64,000 nt of DNA from Fragilaria radians. Lineage: Eukaryota; Bacillariophyta; Fragilariophyceae; Fragilariales; Fragilariaceae. The position numbers and the translations under genes were made by a program. The notes beneath the pieces were generated by a model. That model ran no database searches. It worked only from the letters and a program-made list of their open reading frames with translations, and was not told where the DNA came from. Below, piece by piece: positions 21,411 through 31,359 of the stretch. The stretch is from NCBI GenBank assembly GCA_900642245.1, contig CAAAJI010000038.1, positions 23,581 through 87,580 on the forward strand, read 5' to 3'. Numbering within the stretch: the first letter of the stretch is position 1; each line of letters opens with the position of its first letter.

Positions 21411-22510
21411 TTAAAGATCACCACGTGCCAAGGCCTCCGCACGCTCCTGAAGGATAGTTTTCTTGATACCACGTCCCTTAGGAAGTGTGACTTGTGGGTG
21501 ATTTCCAGTTCCAATCACAAAGACATTTTGCAATCGAGTGGCAAAGGTATTGCCCTTGGCATCTTTGACAGTGACAATGGAGAAGGATCCCTCGTGCTTT
21601 TCAACACTCATGAGCTGACCAACGCGGCCTGTGTTACCTCCCTTGGTGATCATAACCATGGCACCAAGTTCGAACTTGATAATGTCTGACATTTTTCCTG
21701 TGGCAATATCCACCTTGACAGTGTCATTTACTTTTAAATCAGGATCAGGGTATCGCAGAGTACGACCATCGTGGGTAACAGCGACAGGGATCTTGTTGGA
21801 AGACACGTACACTTTTTGAATACGACAAAGCTTGAATCCTACTTCATCTTTTTGAATTCGGTGAAGGACGAAACGTCCTTTGGTATCGAATAAGAGACGG
21901 AAACGATCTCCACTCTTATCGAGTTCAATGATATCCATGAACCCAGCCGGGTAATTATGATCTGATCGCACTTTTCCGTCTACCTTAACACAACGTTCCA
22001 TACAGATTTGAGAGCACTCTTTGTTGGTTAATGCATACTTCAAGCGATCACGAAGGATGATACAGATGGGTAAGCATTCTCGCAACTTGTGAGGACCTGG
22101 GGATGGACGTGGTGCCCAGACACCACCCATCTTGCCAAGATTCCAGTGCTTAGGGGCATGGAGACGTTTCAAATGTTTCTTCGGACCGCGAGCCCTACGG
22201 ATAATAAGGCAGGTTAGAAAGTGATTAAAAAGGCAATGTTAGAAGGACGATGGAAAAGAAGTATTCACTTTTGTTTGTGATTGATAATCATGAATCATTA
22301 CTACAGATTCTAGAATCAAGCGTAAACGTCAAGCGATATAGAGAGAGACTATTATGACTTTTGACTCCTCAAATTCCAGAATGCAATCAATGGAGATGGA
22401 TGGTGAAGGGCTGACAAGTCATGGCGGTTTCGCTGGAGCCCATGCTTCGACAACAACAACAACTAAGGAGAGGATTGTACAATAGTTTACTACTTGGTGA
22501 TCACGTACAT
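21411..22510 (-). CDS. RPS4: 40S ribosomal protein S4 (eS4), start codon split by an intron
   Basis: Cytosolic small-subunit protein eS4. From the second codon the product reads ARGPKKHLKRLHAPKHWNLG, followed by the S4 RNA-binding region and the KOW-containing C-terminal domain (NTGRVGQLMSVEKHEGSFSI), ending ALARGDL. The length (261 residues) is that of the family. No ATG lies in frame before ARGPKK. The coding strand reads ...CCGTAG followed by GGCTCGCGG, so an acceptor AG at 22196-22195 precedes exon 2 (22194-21411). The best donor is at 22508 (GTACGT), leaving exon 1 as the last bases AAC-AAT, so A and T of the start codon are in exon 1 and G in exon 2. The 314-nt intron (22195-22508) is inferred; other donors further upstream are possible. 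It is divergent to RPS13. Confidence 0.88.
22195..22508 (-). other. Predicted intron within the RPS4 start codon
   Basis: The acceptor (TTATTATCCGTAG) is required by the family-typical sequence that starts immediately after it. The donor GTACGT at 22508 is chosen because it leaves AT at the end of exon 1, with context AACA before it. Length 314 nt, phase 2. Only the acceptor is well supported. Confidence 0.55.
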
Positions 22511-23269
22511 TGTTAAGAATATTCAAACAGATAGTTGTTGAAGATGAAGGCGTAGAGTATGTCTGAGATCGACTCGAGATGGGGGGAAAGAAAGATGAAT
22601 GCTGTGTTTCTAGTAACTTCGAAGTAAAGGGTAGATTGGAACAAAGATCGTAGCGTCGGCCAGACGTACTGGTCTTAAGTTGTACGAGAGGATACAAACG
22701 ATTACTACTGCATAGAGAGAAAAACCAAAAATCAAGTAAAGCGGTAAACTAAGAAAATTCGTACCACCACCCCTACCTACGATTACCAACCGACGCAGCG
22801 TCCATAAATCTCGAATTTCTCTTTCTCCCTCAACAGGTTTCTTCCAAGTTCTTAACTTTAAACGTGAGTTGTGTCGGTACTCTCCTCGTTGTATATGAGA
22901 TGTCTTGGTTCTATTGAATCATCTCTGTCTTGTTTAGGAGAGTGGCTGCCTTCTGCACAAGATTTTCATCGAAGGGGGGAATTGTCTCTCTCTCTAGTTA
23001 CAAACTGGATCATGTGTGATTTCGATTTGCAAACGATATCGAAATTTAAATACCATGGATCGAAATGGATGACATCCTAAAACAACTTCATCATTTCGAT
23101 AATCTTGGTACACACACATGGATCCAATAATTGAACTAAAATCTTGTCAGATGGCAACAGCCACTCCTTCCCGTTGACCTTTCCATCTCCATTCGTTCCA
23201 CGGTAATCTTACCCCCATTCTGTTATCCTTTTTTATACTCTTTTTTCCTACCTATCTCTTAGTGACATC
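22511..23269. promoter_or_regulatory. Shared divergent promoter region of RPS4 and RPS13, with a predicted 5'UTR intron of RPS13
   Basis: The two ribosomal protein genes are transcribed away from this 760-bp interval. On the RPS13 side a donor AAAC/GTGAGT at 22864 and an acceptor CTATCTCTTAG at 23262, behind a long pyrimidine tract, would remove a 399-nt leader intron, leaving TGACATC before the ATG. Co-regulation of the pair is inferred from layout. No specific factor site could be named. Confidence 0.5.
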
Positions 23270-23725
23270 ATGGGTCGTATGCATGCACCAGGAAAGGGTA
23301 TCTCCAAGAGTGCCCGCCCTTACAAGAGAACACCTCCATCTTGGCTCAAAATTAGTGCTGCAGATGTAGAAGATCAAGTATGCAAGCTTGCCAAGAAGGG
23401 TCTTACTCCCTCTCAAATTGGTGTCCTTTTGAGAGACTCCAGTGGTATTGCTCAAGTGAAATCCGTCACGGGACAGAAAATTGTTCGTATCCTCAAGGCC
23501 AATGGTCTAGCACCAGAAATCCCAGAAGATTTGTACATGTTGATCAAGAAGGCTGTGGCAGTCCGTAAACACTTGGAACGTAACCGAAAGGATAAGGATT
23601 CCAAGTTCCGATTGATTCTGATCGAGTCTCGTATCCATCGATTGGCCCGATACTACCGTACAACTCGCATGCTCCCAGCAAACTGGAAATACGAGTCTGC
23701 TACGGCATCAACAATTGTAGCATAA
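23270..23725 (+). CDS. RPS13: 40S ribosomal protein S13 (uS15, cytosolic)
   Basis: Cytosolic small-subunit protein of the uS15 family, 151 residues as usual. It starts MGRMHAPGKGISKSARPYKR and continues with PPSWLKISAADVEDQVCKLA. It carries KKGLTPSQIGVLLRDS and the uS15 core EDLYMLIKKAVAVRKHLERN, then SRIHRLARYYRTTRMLP. The ATG at 23270 follows a strong 3' splice-like pyrimidine tract and AG (23262). Divergent to RPS4 and convergent, with a 136-bp gap, to the GTP cyclohydrolase-like gene. No anomalies. Confidence 0.97.
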   Translation: MGRMHAPGKGISKSARPYKRTPPSWLKISAADVEDQVCKLAKKGLTPSQIGVLLRDSSGIAQVKSVTGQKIVRILKANGLAPEIPEDLYMLIKKAVAVRKHLERNRKDKDSKFRLILIESRIHRLARYYRTTRMLPANWKYESATASTIVA

Positions 23726-23861
23726 GTGTCTAGTATGCTCCACCGTGATGGAATTTCCCTGCAGACTAGCTATAATACGTTTGTTTTACATTTCATTTTG
23801 ATAACTAGTATCATTCATTCTCTTTACTTGCATAATACATGTGATCAAAGGCGCACCTTTA

Positions 23862-25301
23862 CTAGTTTGGTTTATCGTAATTGTATTCTCGTCCCCGGGT
23901 CTTCTTGAGTTCATCCTTATCGATACCTTGATATGTTTTGCCGGCATTGTATCCGTGGAACACTTTTGCAGTGATTTCAACTTGAGCATCATCAGGGACG
24001 AGTTCCTTAGGAATCTCGACACGATTCACTATCTTTATTCCAGTACTCACAATGGCATTGTACTTCATATCGCTCATGGAAATGAAATTATCAATCTTTT
24101 TAACACCCAAAAAATGTAAACAATCTGGCATGAGCGCTTGAAAGCGAGTATCCTGTACTCCTGCCACTTGTTCTGTACAAGAGAAGTATTGATCTGCAGA
24201 ATCACCACCCTCCTGACGTTTGCGCGTGTTGTAAACCAAATATTTCGTCACTTCTCCTAGAGACCTGCCTTCCTTACGGAAATAAACCACAATTCCACAT
24301 CCACCACGTTGCGCTGTCTTGATACATTCTTCGATGGCATGAGTCAAATAAGGACGACAGGTACAAATGTCTGACCCAAACACATCGGATCCATTGCACT
24401 CATCGTGGACGCGACACGTCAACTCAATATCTTCATCGGGAATTGTACTGGGATCTCCCCAGATATAAATCGTCAAGCCACCAATAGGTGGTAGGAAAAT
24501 CTTAATGTCGGGTCGTGTGATGAGTTCTGGATACATTCCGTTGGTCATGCGAAAGATGGATTGTCGTAACGTGGCTTCCGTACAGCCAAACCGACGAGCA
24601 ACTTCTGGCAAGTACCAGACAGGTTCAATAGCCGCCTTGGAACAAATTGACTGACCAGATTCCATTAGAATTTTACCATCGGGTTGAAGTCGTCCTGCCT
24701 TTATCGCCTCACGACATTCAGGTAAATCAATGTGAGCTTTCGTTACCGCAATTGTAGGACGAATGTCCCATCCCTTCTTCAACCAATCTTCAAACGTCGA
24801 TGTTATGACATGTCCAAAGGGATCCATTGCGGCAATCTTTTTGGGGTCCGTCCAGGAGGGGAAGGGCCCAATGTCAAAGACAGGTGAGGTCAATTTTAAA
24901 TTCGGAACATAGGATGGATCTAACGTCCCGGCAGCAACTGCCAATCCAGTGTAGATACAATACGATCCTGCATGAGCACCAATTGCATTGCGTTGCGACG
25001 AATGGCGGACCGTACAAATGACAGGTCCCCGAACACTAGGATCGGGATGTCCCCAAGAAATCGGTACTGGATCAACGCCAAATTGATCCGAGTGAGATGT
25101 CAAATTCACATAATCCAAATCGGAAATTTCGGGATAAGGAATCCCATCCATGGGATCCTGACGAGGTTTCTTCACTGGACGATTGGAGTTTTCTGATGGA
25201 GCAAGTGGAGTGAGGACTTGTTTGATGGGACGAGATGTTGAAGTATTTCCATTTGGAACATTGTCCCCGTTCTCCCCTGTTGCAAGATTTGTAACCACCA
25301 T
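23862..25301 (-). CDS. GTP cyclohydrolase II-like enzyme, URC1 type
   Basis: A 479-residue protein of the long GTP cyclohydrolase II-like family (fungal URC1 architecture). It has an N-terminal domain with VICTVRHSSQRNAIGAHAGS and PFGHVITSTFEDWLKKGWDI, then a RibA-like catalytic domain. The zinc cysteines are visible in CNGSDVFGSDICTC (about residues 302-315; RibA has C-x10-C-x-C). The phosphate-loop region is VYFRKEGRSLGEVTKY, and the arginine in QDTRFQALMPDCLHFLGVKK matches the RibA DERDF position. In yeast-like fungi URC1 acts in uracil catabolism. A role in riboflavin synthesis is the alternative, but there is no DHBP synthase (RibB) domain, and canonical algal RibBA fusions differ. No targeting peptide is obvious (the polar N-terminus suggests cytosol). 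Single exon, ATG at 25301. Confidence 0.8.
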   Translation of the reverse strand: MVVTNLATGENGDNVPNGNTSTSRPIKQVLTPLAPSENSNRPVKKPRQDPMDGIPYPEISDLDYVNLTSHSDQFGVDPVPISWGHPDPSVRGPVICTVRHSSQRNAIGAHAGSYCIYTGLAVAAGTLDPSYVPNLKLTSPVFDIGPFPSWTDPKKIAAMDPFGHVITSTFEDWLKKGWDIRPTIAVTKAHIDLPECREAIKAGRLQPDGKILMESGQSICSKAAIEPVWYLPEVARRFGCTEATLRQSIFRMTNGMYPELITRPDIKIFLPPIGGLTIYIWGDPSTIPDEDIELTCRVHDECNGSDVFGSDICTCRPYLTHAIEECIKTAQRGGCGIVVYFRKEGRSLGEVTKYLVYNTRKRQEGGDSADQYFSCTEQVAGVQDTRFQALMPDCLHFLGVKKIDNFISMSDMKYNAIVSTGIKIVNRVEIPKELVPDDAQVEITAKVFHGYNAGKTYQGIDKDELKKTRGREYNYDKPN

Positions 25302-25912
25302 TACTATTGGAGATTTGTGAAGGAATGAAGTAAAAGAGTATTTCTCACAATGGATGCTGCTATGCTAGATACTACTTGAAATTCCTCCAAGAACTTCGGA
25401 TTCAACAAATGCCAAGTGATGTTTGTTAACTTGTGACGATCACTTACAACAAACGTACTCAAATTACTGCTACACTCTCTCTCTACTCGTACTTTTTAAC
25501 AGCCTACTCGTTGAATTCCATCTGTCAAAACTTAATTATGATGATTGTTCTTTTCGCAGATTTTTAATTTTCGAAGTTTCCGGTATAAAAAAAGAACATT
25601 TTAGAGAAAATATGGTCAAAATTGAATGTCACAAAAGTTGCAATGAAGTACTGCTTCATCAAATCCTCTAGATTATCTTGTGCTTGTGTCATGGAATTTA
25701 CTAGTGATCATGAATTCAAAGTAATTTATTTCATTTATAGTGCCAAACCTATACATTGGATCTGACTTTTGCCAAAAGAAAGTAAATTCTGATTGCAATG
25801 GTTACGGGTTTCATCAAAGAGTAAGAGACAAAGCAAAGAAACAGTCCAATTTCACAATTATAACAAAATCCATTAAAGTGATCAGAAGAATTGTAGTTTT
25901 GTTTCATTATGA
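25302..25912. other. Intergenic between GCHII-like gene and SecA 3' end
   Basis: About 0.6 kb, AT-rich. It holds the promoter side of the GTP cyclohydrolase-like gene and the 3' region of secA. No supported gene; the short plus-strand frames at 25423-25671 and 25740-26012 show no motif. Confidence 0.45.
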
Positions 25913-28867
25913 TTATGCTGCTACAGGCATTGTTTTTGGAGTTAAACTTTGCCAGAGAGAAAAAACTGCATTGAATCTCATCTTGTCTTCCAATCCGGTA
26001 AAGAGAACATAGGCTTCGTTCTTATACTCCGTCAAGATATCCAATCCTTGATACTTTCTCAAAATTACTGCCTCTTTTAAATTCTCCATATTCTGCAAAT
26101 GATCACTCCATGCGTTATCCATAGTAACGAGCGTAATGTAATTTGCAGAGCGCGCAACTGGGTTAGAAGGTCGCCCAGCTTCCTTAGCTGCTGCCTCCAT
26201 CGCGTTCACCCTTGCCTCAAACGCGCTATTGATTGCCGATGTCGATTGCATAGCAATTGAGACTGTATCGGCCTGAGGTATTGATGTAATGAATCCGACT
26301 TCAACTCCAGGGAAGAACGCATTGAGCTTTTCAATAACCTTAGCTACATTTACAGTCCCTCCAGCTGTCTGAGCCTTGACGATGTCTACAACAGTTTCCT
26401 CGTTATAACGCTTCATCATCTCAATAGTGTTTTCTGGAGTTTGGAAAAGCGCTTCTCGTCGACGCTCATAAATCACTTTCCGTTGCTCATTCAACGTCTC
26501 GTCAAATCGAAAAATTTCAGAACGAATCTCACGATATTTTTCTTCCACTACGTTTTGTACCTTATCAAGTGCATCAGTTACCTGTGGTGCCTCAACAGGC
26601 ATATCCTCGCTTACACGGAACATGTTTAAGATCTTTTGTAATTGCTCACCACCAAAGAGCACGAACATGTCATCCTCAAAGCTTAAAAAGAATCGAGACG
26701 TTCCAGGGTCACCTTGGCGACCAGCACGACCACGTAGTTGCTGGTCGATACGAGAACTTTCATGGCGATTCGTTCCCATGACATAGAGCCCCCCACGAGC
26801 TTTCACAGCTTCCTTCTCCACTGAAAGAACCTCACTATACGTAGCTTTCACTGATTCTGTCGCTTCTCGGAGCTTCACAATATGATCTAGATCATCCTCT
26901 GATTCCGTAGCATCATTTGCGATTGTCAGTAATTCATCAAGAGCAATCGCAGTTAAGCCCGATCCTAGTGCCTTCTTAATTGCTTGAGCTGCATCACGTA
27001 GTGCATAAATAATCTCATTGTCTAGAGTACACGGAAAATAGGACTCGGGAGGAGTTGGAGGTAGGTAGGTCGCCTCTGTGGCAGATATTACACCTTGTTC
27101 AACAAGGACCGATCTAGCCTTAATGCGAGACATCGTTTTCGCACATCCCCCTAACAAAATGTCAGTACCTCGACCAGCCATATTGGTGGCTACAGTAACA
27201 ATTCCAGCCCTACCAGCCTGTGCAACTATTTCTGATTCACGGGGCGCATTTTTTGGTGAGGCATTAAGTAGTTCAGCGTCAATTCCGACCTCCTTGAGAG
27301 CAGCAACTAGTCTTTCACTCTCTGCGACAGACGTAGTTCCAACAAGACAAGGACGACCGTCAGATTCACCCCCTCCAACGTTAATGATTTCCTTGATTAG
27401 AGCTTTGTTGGCAGCCTTGCGTGTCTTAAAGCAAACGTCAGGGTAATCACGTCTAGCAACAGGTAATGCAGTTGGTATCGAAATCACTTGAAGTCCATAC
27501 GTTGATTCAAGTTCTAATGCATCTGCCATTGCTGTACCTGTCATCCCAGATAAACGAGTGAACTGGCGAAACAATGCTTGGTAGGTTACTTTTGCGATGA
27601 CTTTGCTCTGCTCACTCACACTAATTCCTTCCTTTGCTTCAATGCTCTGATGAAGACCATCCGACCAACGTCGGCCATCTAAAACACGACCCGTAAACGC
27701 GTCAATGATACCAACTCCAGCTTTGTTGCCTGCACTGTCAACGATAACTTGATATTCAACATCTTTAGAAAATAACTCTTTTGCTTTTACCGCGTTTGTG
27801 ATGAAGGGTGCCCATGCCTCTCCATCTGATTGAATGGAGAAGAGGTCCTTAATACCCAGGGCATTTTCACTGTCTCGATATCCTACTTCTGTAAGCACAA
27901 TATTCTTGTTCTTTTCATCGACTGTGTAATGGAAGCCTTTCTTCAGTGCACTTGCTAATTGATTAGCTGCGACGTATTTATTTGCTGGAGCTGGAACCTG
28001 TTTCGATATGATAAGCGGAGTTCTTGCCTCATCAATCAGTACAGAATCTGCTTCATCAACGATGCAAAAAGCATTAAATTCTCCGGCGCCCCCAGGTAAA
28101 ACTGTTTGCCCAGGTGAAAGGGCCAGGTGATCCCGAAGGTAATCAAATCCTAACTCTGAGTTGGTCACATAAACCACATCGCAAGCATAGGCCTCCTTAC
28201 GCTGTTCCTCTTTCATGCTAGATTGTATCAAGCCTACGGTTAGACCCAAGAAGCGGTGAACTTGCCCCATCTTCTCCATATCTCGCCTTGCCAGATAGTC
28301 ATTTACTGTGATTATGTATGAAGATTTACCTTCCAGTAAGGCATTGACGTATGCTGGTAACGTAGATACCAATGTTTTACCTTCTCCTGTTGCCATTTCA
28401 GCAAGTCTGCCATCGTGTAGAACTAAGCCACCTAAAAGTTGTACATCATAGTGACGAAGTTCCAAAACACGCCACGCTGCTTCTCTAACGACAGCAAATG
28501 CCTCTTCCAAAAGAGGACCGTTAATATCTTCCCCGTTAGCTAATCGTTGCTTAAAATCTTTTGTTTTAGCTTGGAGTTCTTCATCCCCTAAATCCTCTAC
28601 AGTGGCTTCAAGGGAATTAATCCTTTCCACTCTTTTCTGAAGTCCCTCTAAATATGCTTTATTCTGAACATCTCGTTTTTGGATTTCCGAAGCTGATAGT
28701 AAATCATCAAACAGCCTCATTCGGGGTGTCAGTCTTTGAAAATGATGTTTCGGCGATGTCATACCATGATTTGAGTTGGTGTTTATGAAAGGCGTCATAG
28801 AATAGGGAACAAACGCCTGTGCGGAGCATATTAGCGTTAACGCAATTAAGAGAAAAATACTTGCCAT
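25913..28867 (-). CDS. secA: Nuclear-encoded, plastid-targeted SecA translocase ATPase
   Basis: SecA motor that drives unfolded proteins through a SecY channel using ATP. 984 residues, single exon. The N-terminus is a signal peptide (IFLLIALTLICSAQA) followed by FVPYSMTPF, the AxA-F plastid presequence pattern of red-lineage secondary algae. Motifs seen: Walker A ATGEGKTL (about 157-164), the DEAD-like box DEADSVLIDEARTPLIIS (about 267-284), GMTGTA, TSVAESERL, TNMAGRGTDILLGG and GLYVMGTNRHESSRIDQQLR with RGRAGRQGDPG. The C-terminal zinc-binding tail of bacterial SecA is absent; it ends WQSLTPKTMPVAA. Because red-lineage plastid genomes usually carry their own secA, this copy may be the SecA2 type acting at an inner envelope. 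That assignment is inference. Confidence 0.93.
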   Translation of the reverse strand: MASIFLLIALTLICSAQAFVPYSMTPFINTNSNHGMTSPKHHFQRLTPRMRLFDDLLSASEIQKRDVQNKAYLEGLQKRVERINSLEATVEDLGDEELQAKTKDFKQRLANGEDINGPLLEEAFAVVREAAWRVLELRHYDVQLLGGLVLHDGRLAEMATGEGKTLVSTLPAYVNALLEGKSSYIITVNDYLARRDMEKMGQVHRFLGLTVGLIQSSMKEEQRKEAYACDVVYVTNSELGFDYLRDHLALSPGQTVLPGGAGEFNAFCIVDEADSVLIDEARTPLIISKQVPAPANKYVAANQLASALKKGFHYTVDEKNKNIVLTEVGYRDSENALGIKDLFSIQSDGEAWAPFITNAVKAKELFSKDVEYQVIVDSAGNKAGVGIIDAFTGRVLDGRRWSDGLHQSIEAKEGISVSEQSKVIAKVTYQALFRQFTRLSGMTGTAMADALELESTYGLQVISIPTALPVARRDYPDVCFKTRKAANKALIKEIINVGGGESDGRPCLVGTTSVAESERLVAALKEVGIDAELLNASPKNAPRESEIVAQAGRAGIVTVATNMAGRGTDILLGGCAKTMSRIKARSVLVEQGVISATEATYLPPTPPESYFPCTLDNEIIYALRDAAQAIKKALGSGLTAIALDELLTIANDATESEDDLDHIVKLREATESVKATYSEVLSVEKEAVKARGGLYVMGTNRHESSRIDQQLRGRAGRQGDPGTSRFFLSFEDDMFVLFGGEQLQKILNMFRVSEDMPVEAPQVTDALDKVQNVVEEKYREIRSEIFRFDETLNEQRKVIYERRREALFQTPENTIEMMKRYNEETVVDIVKAQTAGGTVNVAKVIEKLNAFFPGVEVGFITSIPQADTVSIAMQSTSAINSAFEARVNAMEAAAKEAGRPSNPVARSANYITLVTMDNAWSDHLQNMENLKEAVILRKYQGLDILTEYKNEAYVLFTGLEDKMRFNAVFSLWQSLTPKTMPVAA

Positions 28868-29827
28868 GCTGAGATTTAACCAAATTGAAATACGAAAGAA
28901 TATATTCCTGTTTACGAATTTGGATCGAAGCTACTCTGAATCCGATGAAGAGGTGGCAAAGAGTTCAATGTTATTGTAGATGACAAAATTTCTGACAACG
29001 CCACTTAGTCATTTCATGACATCAGTGACTTGCGAATGGGAAGTCAATCACTGTCAACGACATTACAGTATCTACATTTCATGAAATCAAAACGTACTAT
29101 GATTATGAAGAATTCCTGAATACATGCAAATTAATCTATCAATTATTGACGATACAACAAAAAGAAAATACAGAATCTAGAGCATAGAAAGATTAATTCA
29201 TGGCCTTGAAATTCTGTCTATGGATGAGTTATTGCAAAATAGAATACTGAATTAATTGTTCATGGATTGTTTTTACACTAGGCAAAAATTAAACACAGAA
29301 AGTCTATGAAAGCCACCCGTGATCGTCATTCATAAAGACACTAACTGGTCAATACGAAGGCCTAAATTTGTTTATTTGCATGAAATCCCAGTTATTTTGA
29401 GCTTGGTCATAATATACTTGAAAATAATTCGTTGACGTGTACAGTGCGTGAAAGAAGGAGAATAGAACTTGAGGGTTGCATCTAAAGAAGACGCAATTGC
29501 AGGTTACGTTGAACATGTCAAAGCACGGGTAAATACTCTCATTTAGAATTTTCATTTGACTTGAAAGTATCGGAATTCTGCTGTTGATAGCACAGAGGAT
29601 AATCAGTCAAAAATCATTGCAATGTGGAATACCATTATTGTTTAAATCATGAGAAAGCAGTCCAATAATCCTTTGATGCGAAGAAGCACGAGTGAACATA
29701 CATAGATCAGGATCATAGGGCTTATTAATGTCCGTATATCCTAGATTATTCGGAATTGAAAGAGTTAGTCTCAATATTCTGCACTTTTTTGTGTAATTTC
29801 TATGACACAAACTCTATTATCCATCAT
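28868..29827. other. Intergenic, SecA promoter side
   Basis: The first part is the divergent upstream region of secA. No supported gene; the small minus-strand frames at 29349-29555 and 29607-29810 lack motifs. Confidence 0.4.
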
Positions 29828-30744
29828 CAGGCCTGGTCAATTATGGACACTTCCATCATTTGCATGATTAGCTTAATTATGGACAAAAATAGATTATGAA
29901 AATGTAAATTATGGAATACCTTTTAGTTATAAGTGGTAAACAAAAATTTACCATACTCCGCTACATTCCAAGGCATTACATTAGGTGCATATCCAGAAAT
30001 GGCACCATTTGAGCTACTTCTTTGTGGGCATAATGCATATGTTCCCTGAACTAGGTGCAAGAAAAAATTACATATTCGACCTATTAGAGCATTGTATTCC
30101 AATTCAAAGCTATCCTGGTAGCTTTTTAGCACATCAAGAATATATAATCGGAACCTAACAACTCCGTCATTCGAAAGCGCCAAGCTGAAAAAGACCTGGA
30201 ACATCCTAAGTCAAGACATCTGCACTGCAAATTATGCTGCAAATTCTCATTAAGTTTTCTCGCTGTCTTTCAAGATGTTTTTTATTCATCCAATAGAAGC
30301 AGATTTTAGTACTGCTTTGTCCTGAAAAGACGAGGAAATAAATGCCCGAAAATAGTTAACTTTATCATCATCAGTAGTCACGGGTTCAAATCCAATAAGA
30401 TCTTTTTCTTATCATTTTGGATGTTTTGCTGATCCTCATTCATCAGAGAAGTACAGTATATCTTCAAAAAAACTTCAATTATATCTTTTTCAATAGTAAT
30501 CTCCTTCCTTTCATCACATCTAATTCATCTTTGCCAAAGGCACGACAAAACAAATAAATCGCGCTCTCCACCGAATTAGATGAAATACAACGACTTGTAA
30601 TCCGAATACTGAAATCTAATTCCCATTTTGCTTTAAACTCATTTTTTCCTTGCATTATTTCCCCCTTTAATTATGGACAAAAAAGAGTGGCTGATATGGA
30701 AAAAGAGTGTTAATTATGGATATATCCATAATTAACCACGCCTG
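29828..30744. mobile_element. Non-autonomous DNA element (MITE-like) with terminal inverted repeats
   Basis: The left end reads CAGGCCTGGTCAATTATGG (29828). The reverse complement of the right end reads CAGGCGTGGTTAATTATGG (30744), with two mismatches in 19. Inside each end the core (T)TAATTATGGA recurs. On the left it is at about 29873 (followed by CAAAAA) and 29910. On the right it is at about 30670 (followed by CAAAAAA) and at 30711-30735, where it forms a palindrome around ATAT. Such subterminal repeats are typical transposase-binding arrays. The element is 917 bp with no transposase; the frame 29923-30204 (minus) shows no motif. No convincing target-site duplication is seen at the flanks, so the family is undetermined. 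CAG-starting ends suggest, weakly, pogo/Tc1-related. Confidence 0.6.
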
Positions 30745-31359
30745 TCCGGCATTAGTCAGGAAGCATTACTATTGGATTACTATTAGCCCTTCTAAATTAT
30801 GACTGCATTGTATCATTTATATCATGGACATCCGAATATCCAATGACAAGGTTTTAAATGGCTAGGGAAACTTTTCTAAAATCATTTCTGTAACATGAGT
30901 CAAATTTGGATTACGGACATTAGCACAATAAAAGTTTCAATTTCCCTAGAGTTCACGATACTTAATTCCCTTGCTTTGAAGTCATATAATGACGCTTAGA
31001 TTTTCGGCGTTTTAGATGGATTAGCCACGCATAGATGAAGGAAAAGAACAGGTTTTTGAATTTACTGGCTATAGTTTAACTCCAGCCTATCAGACAGAGC
31101 CTAAAGGCCACCAAAAGGACTTAAGCAACACAAGTAAAGTTGAATTTAGTGTTTGCATGTAGGTGTCGCCATAGTATAGTTAAATGAAAGCAATATGTAT
31201 TGCTGAATCGTTCAAAGGCATGTCCATTATGGACAGCATTCGAATTCAGTGCAATAGACAAGGTAACTTCAAAAAAATCCCTCGTATCCCGAACCTTTTG
31301 AGTCAGGGTGGAAACGCCTCATCAATGCGCAAAACGATTGTGCCTAATTTTTGTTGATC
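30745..31359. other. Intergenic upstream of the F-box gene
   Basis: No supported gene. It contains a perfect 15-bp palindrome TGTCCATTATGGACA at about 31224-31238, related to the core word of the adjacent TIR element, and the promoter side of the F-box gene. Confidence 0.4.

Noticed and set aside
22419..22697. 92-codon minus-strand frame upstream of RPS4
   Set aside because: Lies in the predicted leader and intron of RPS4, Ser/Thr-rich, no motif.
30370..30400. GGTTCAAATCC, a tRNA T-loop-like word
   Set aside because: The flanking bases do not form a 5-bp T stem (only two or three pairs), and no acceptor stem or anticodon arm is in reach.
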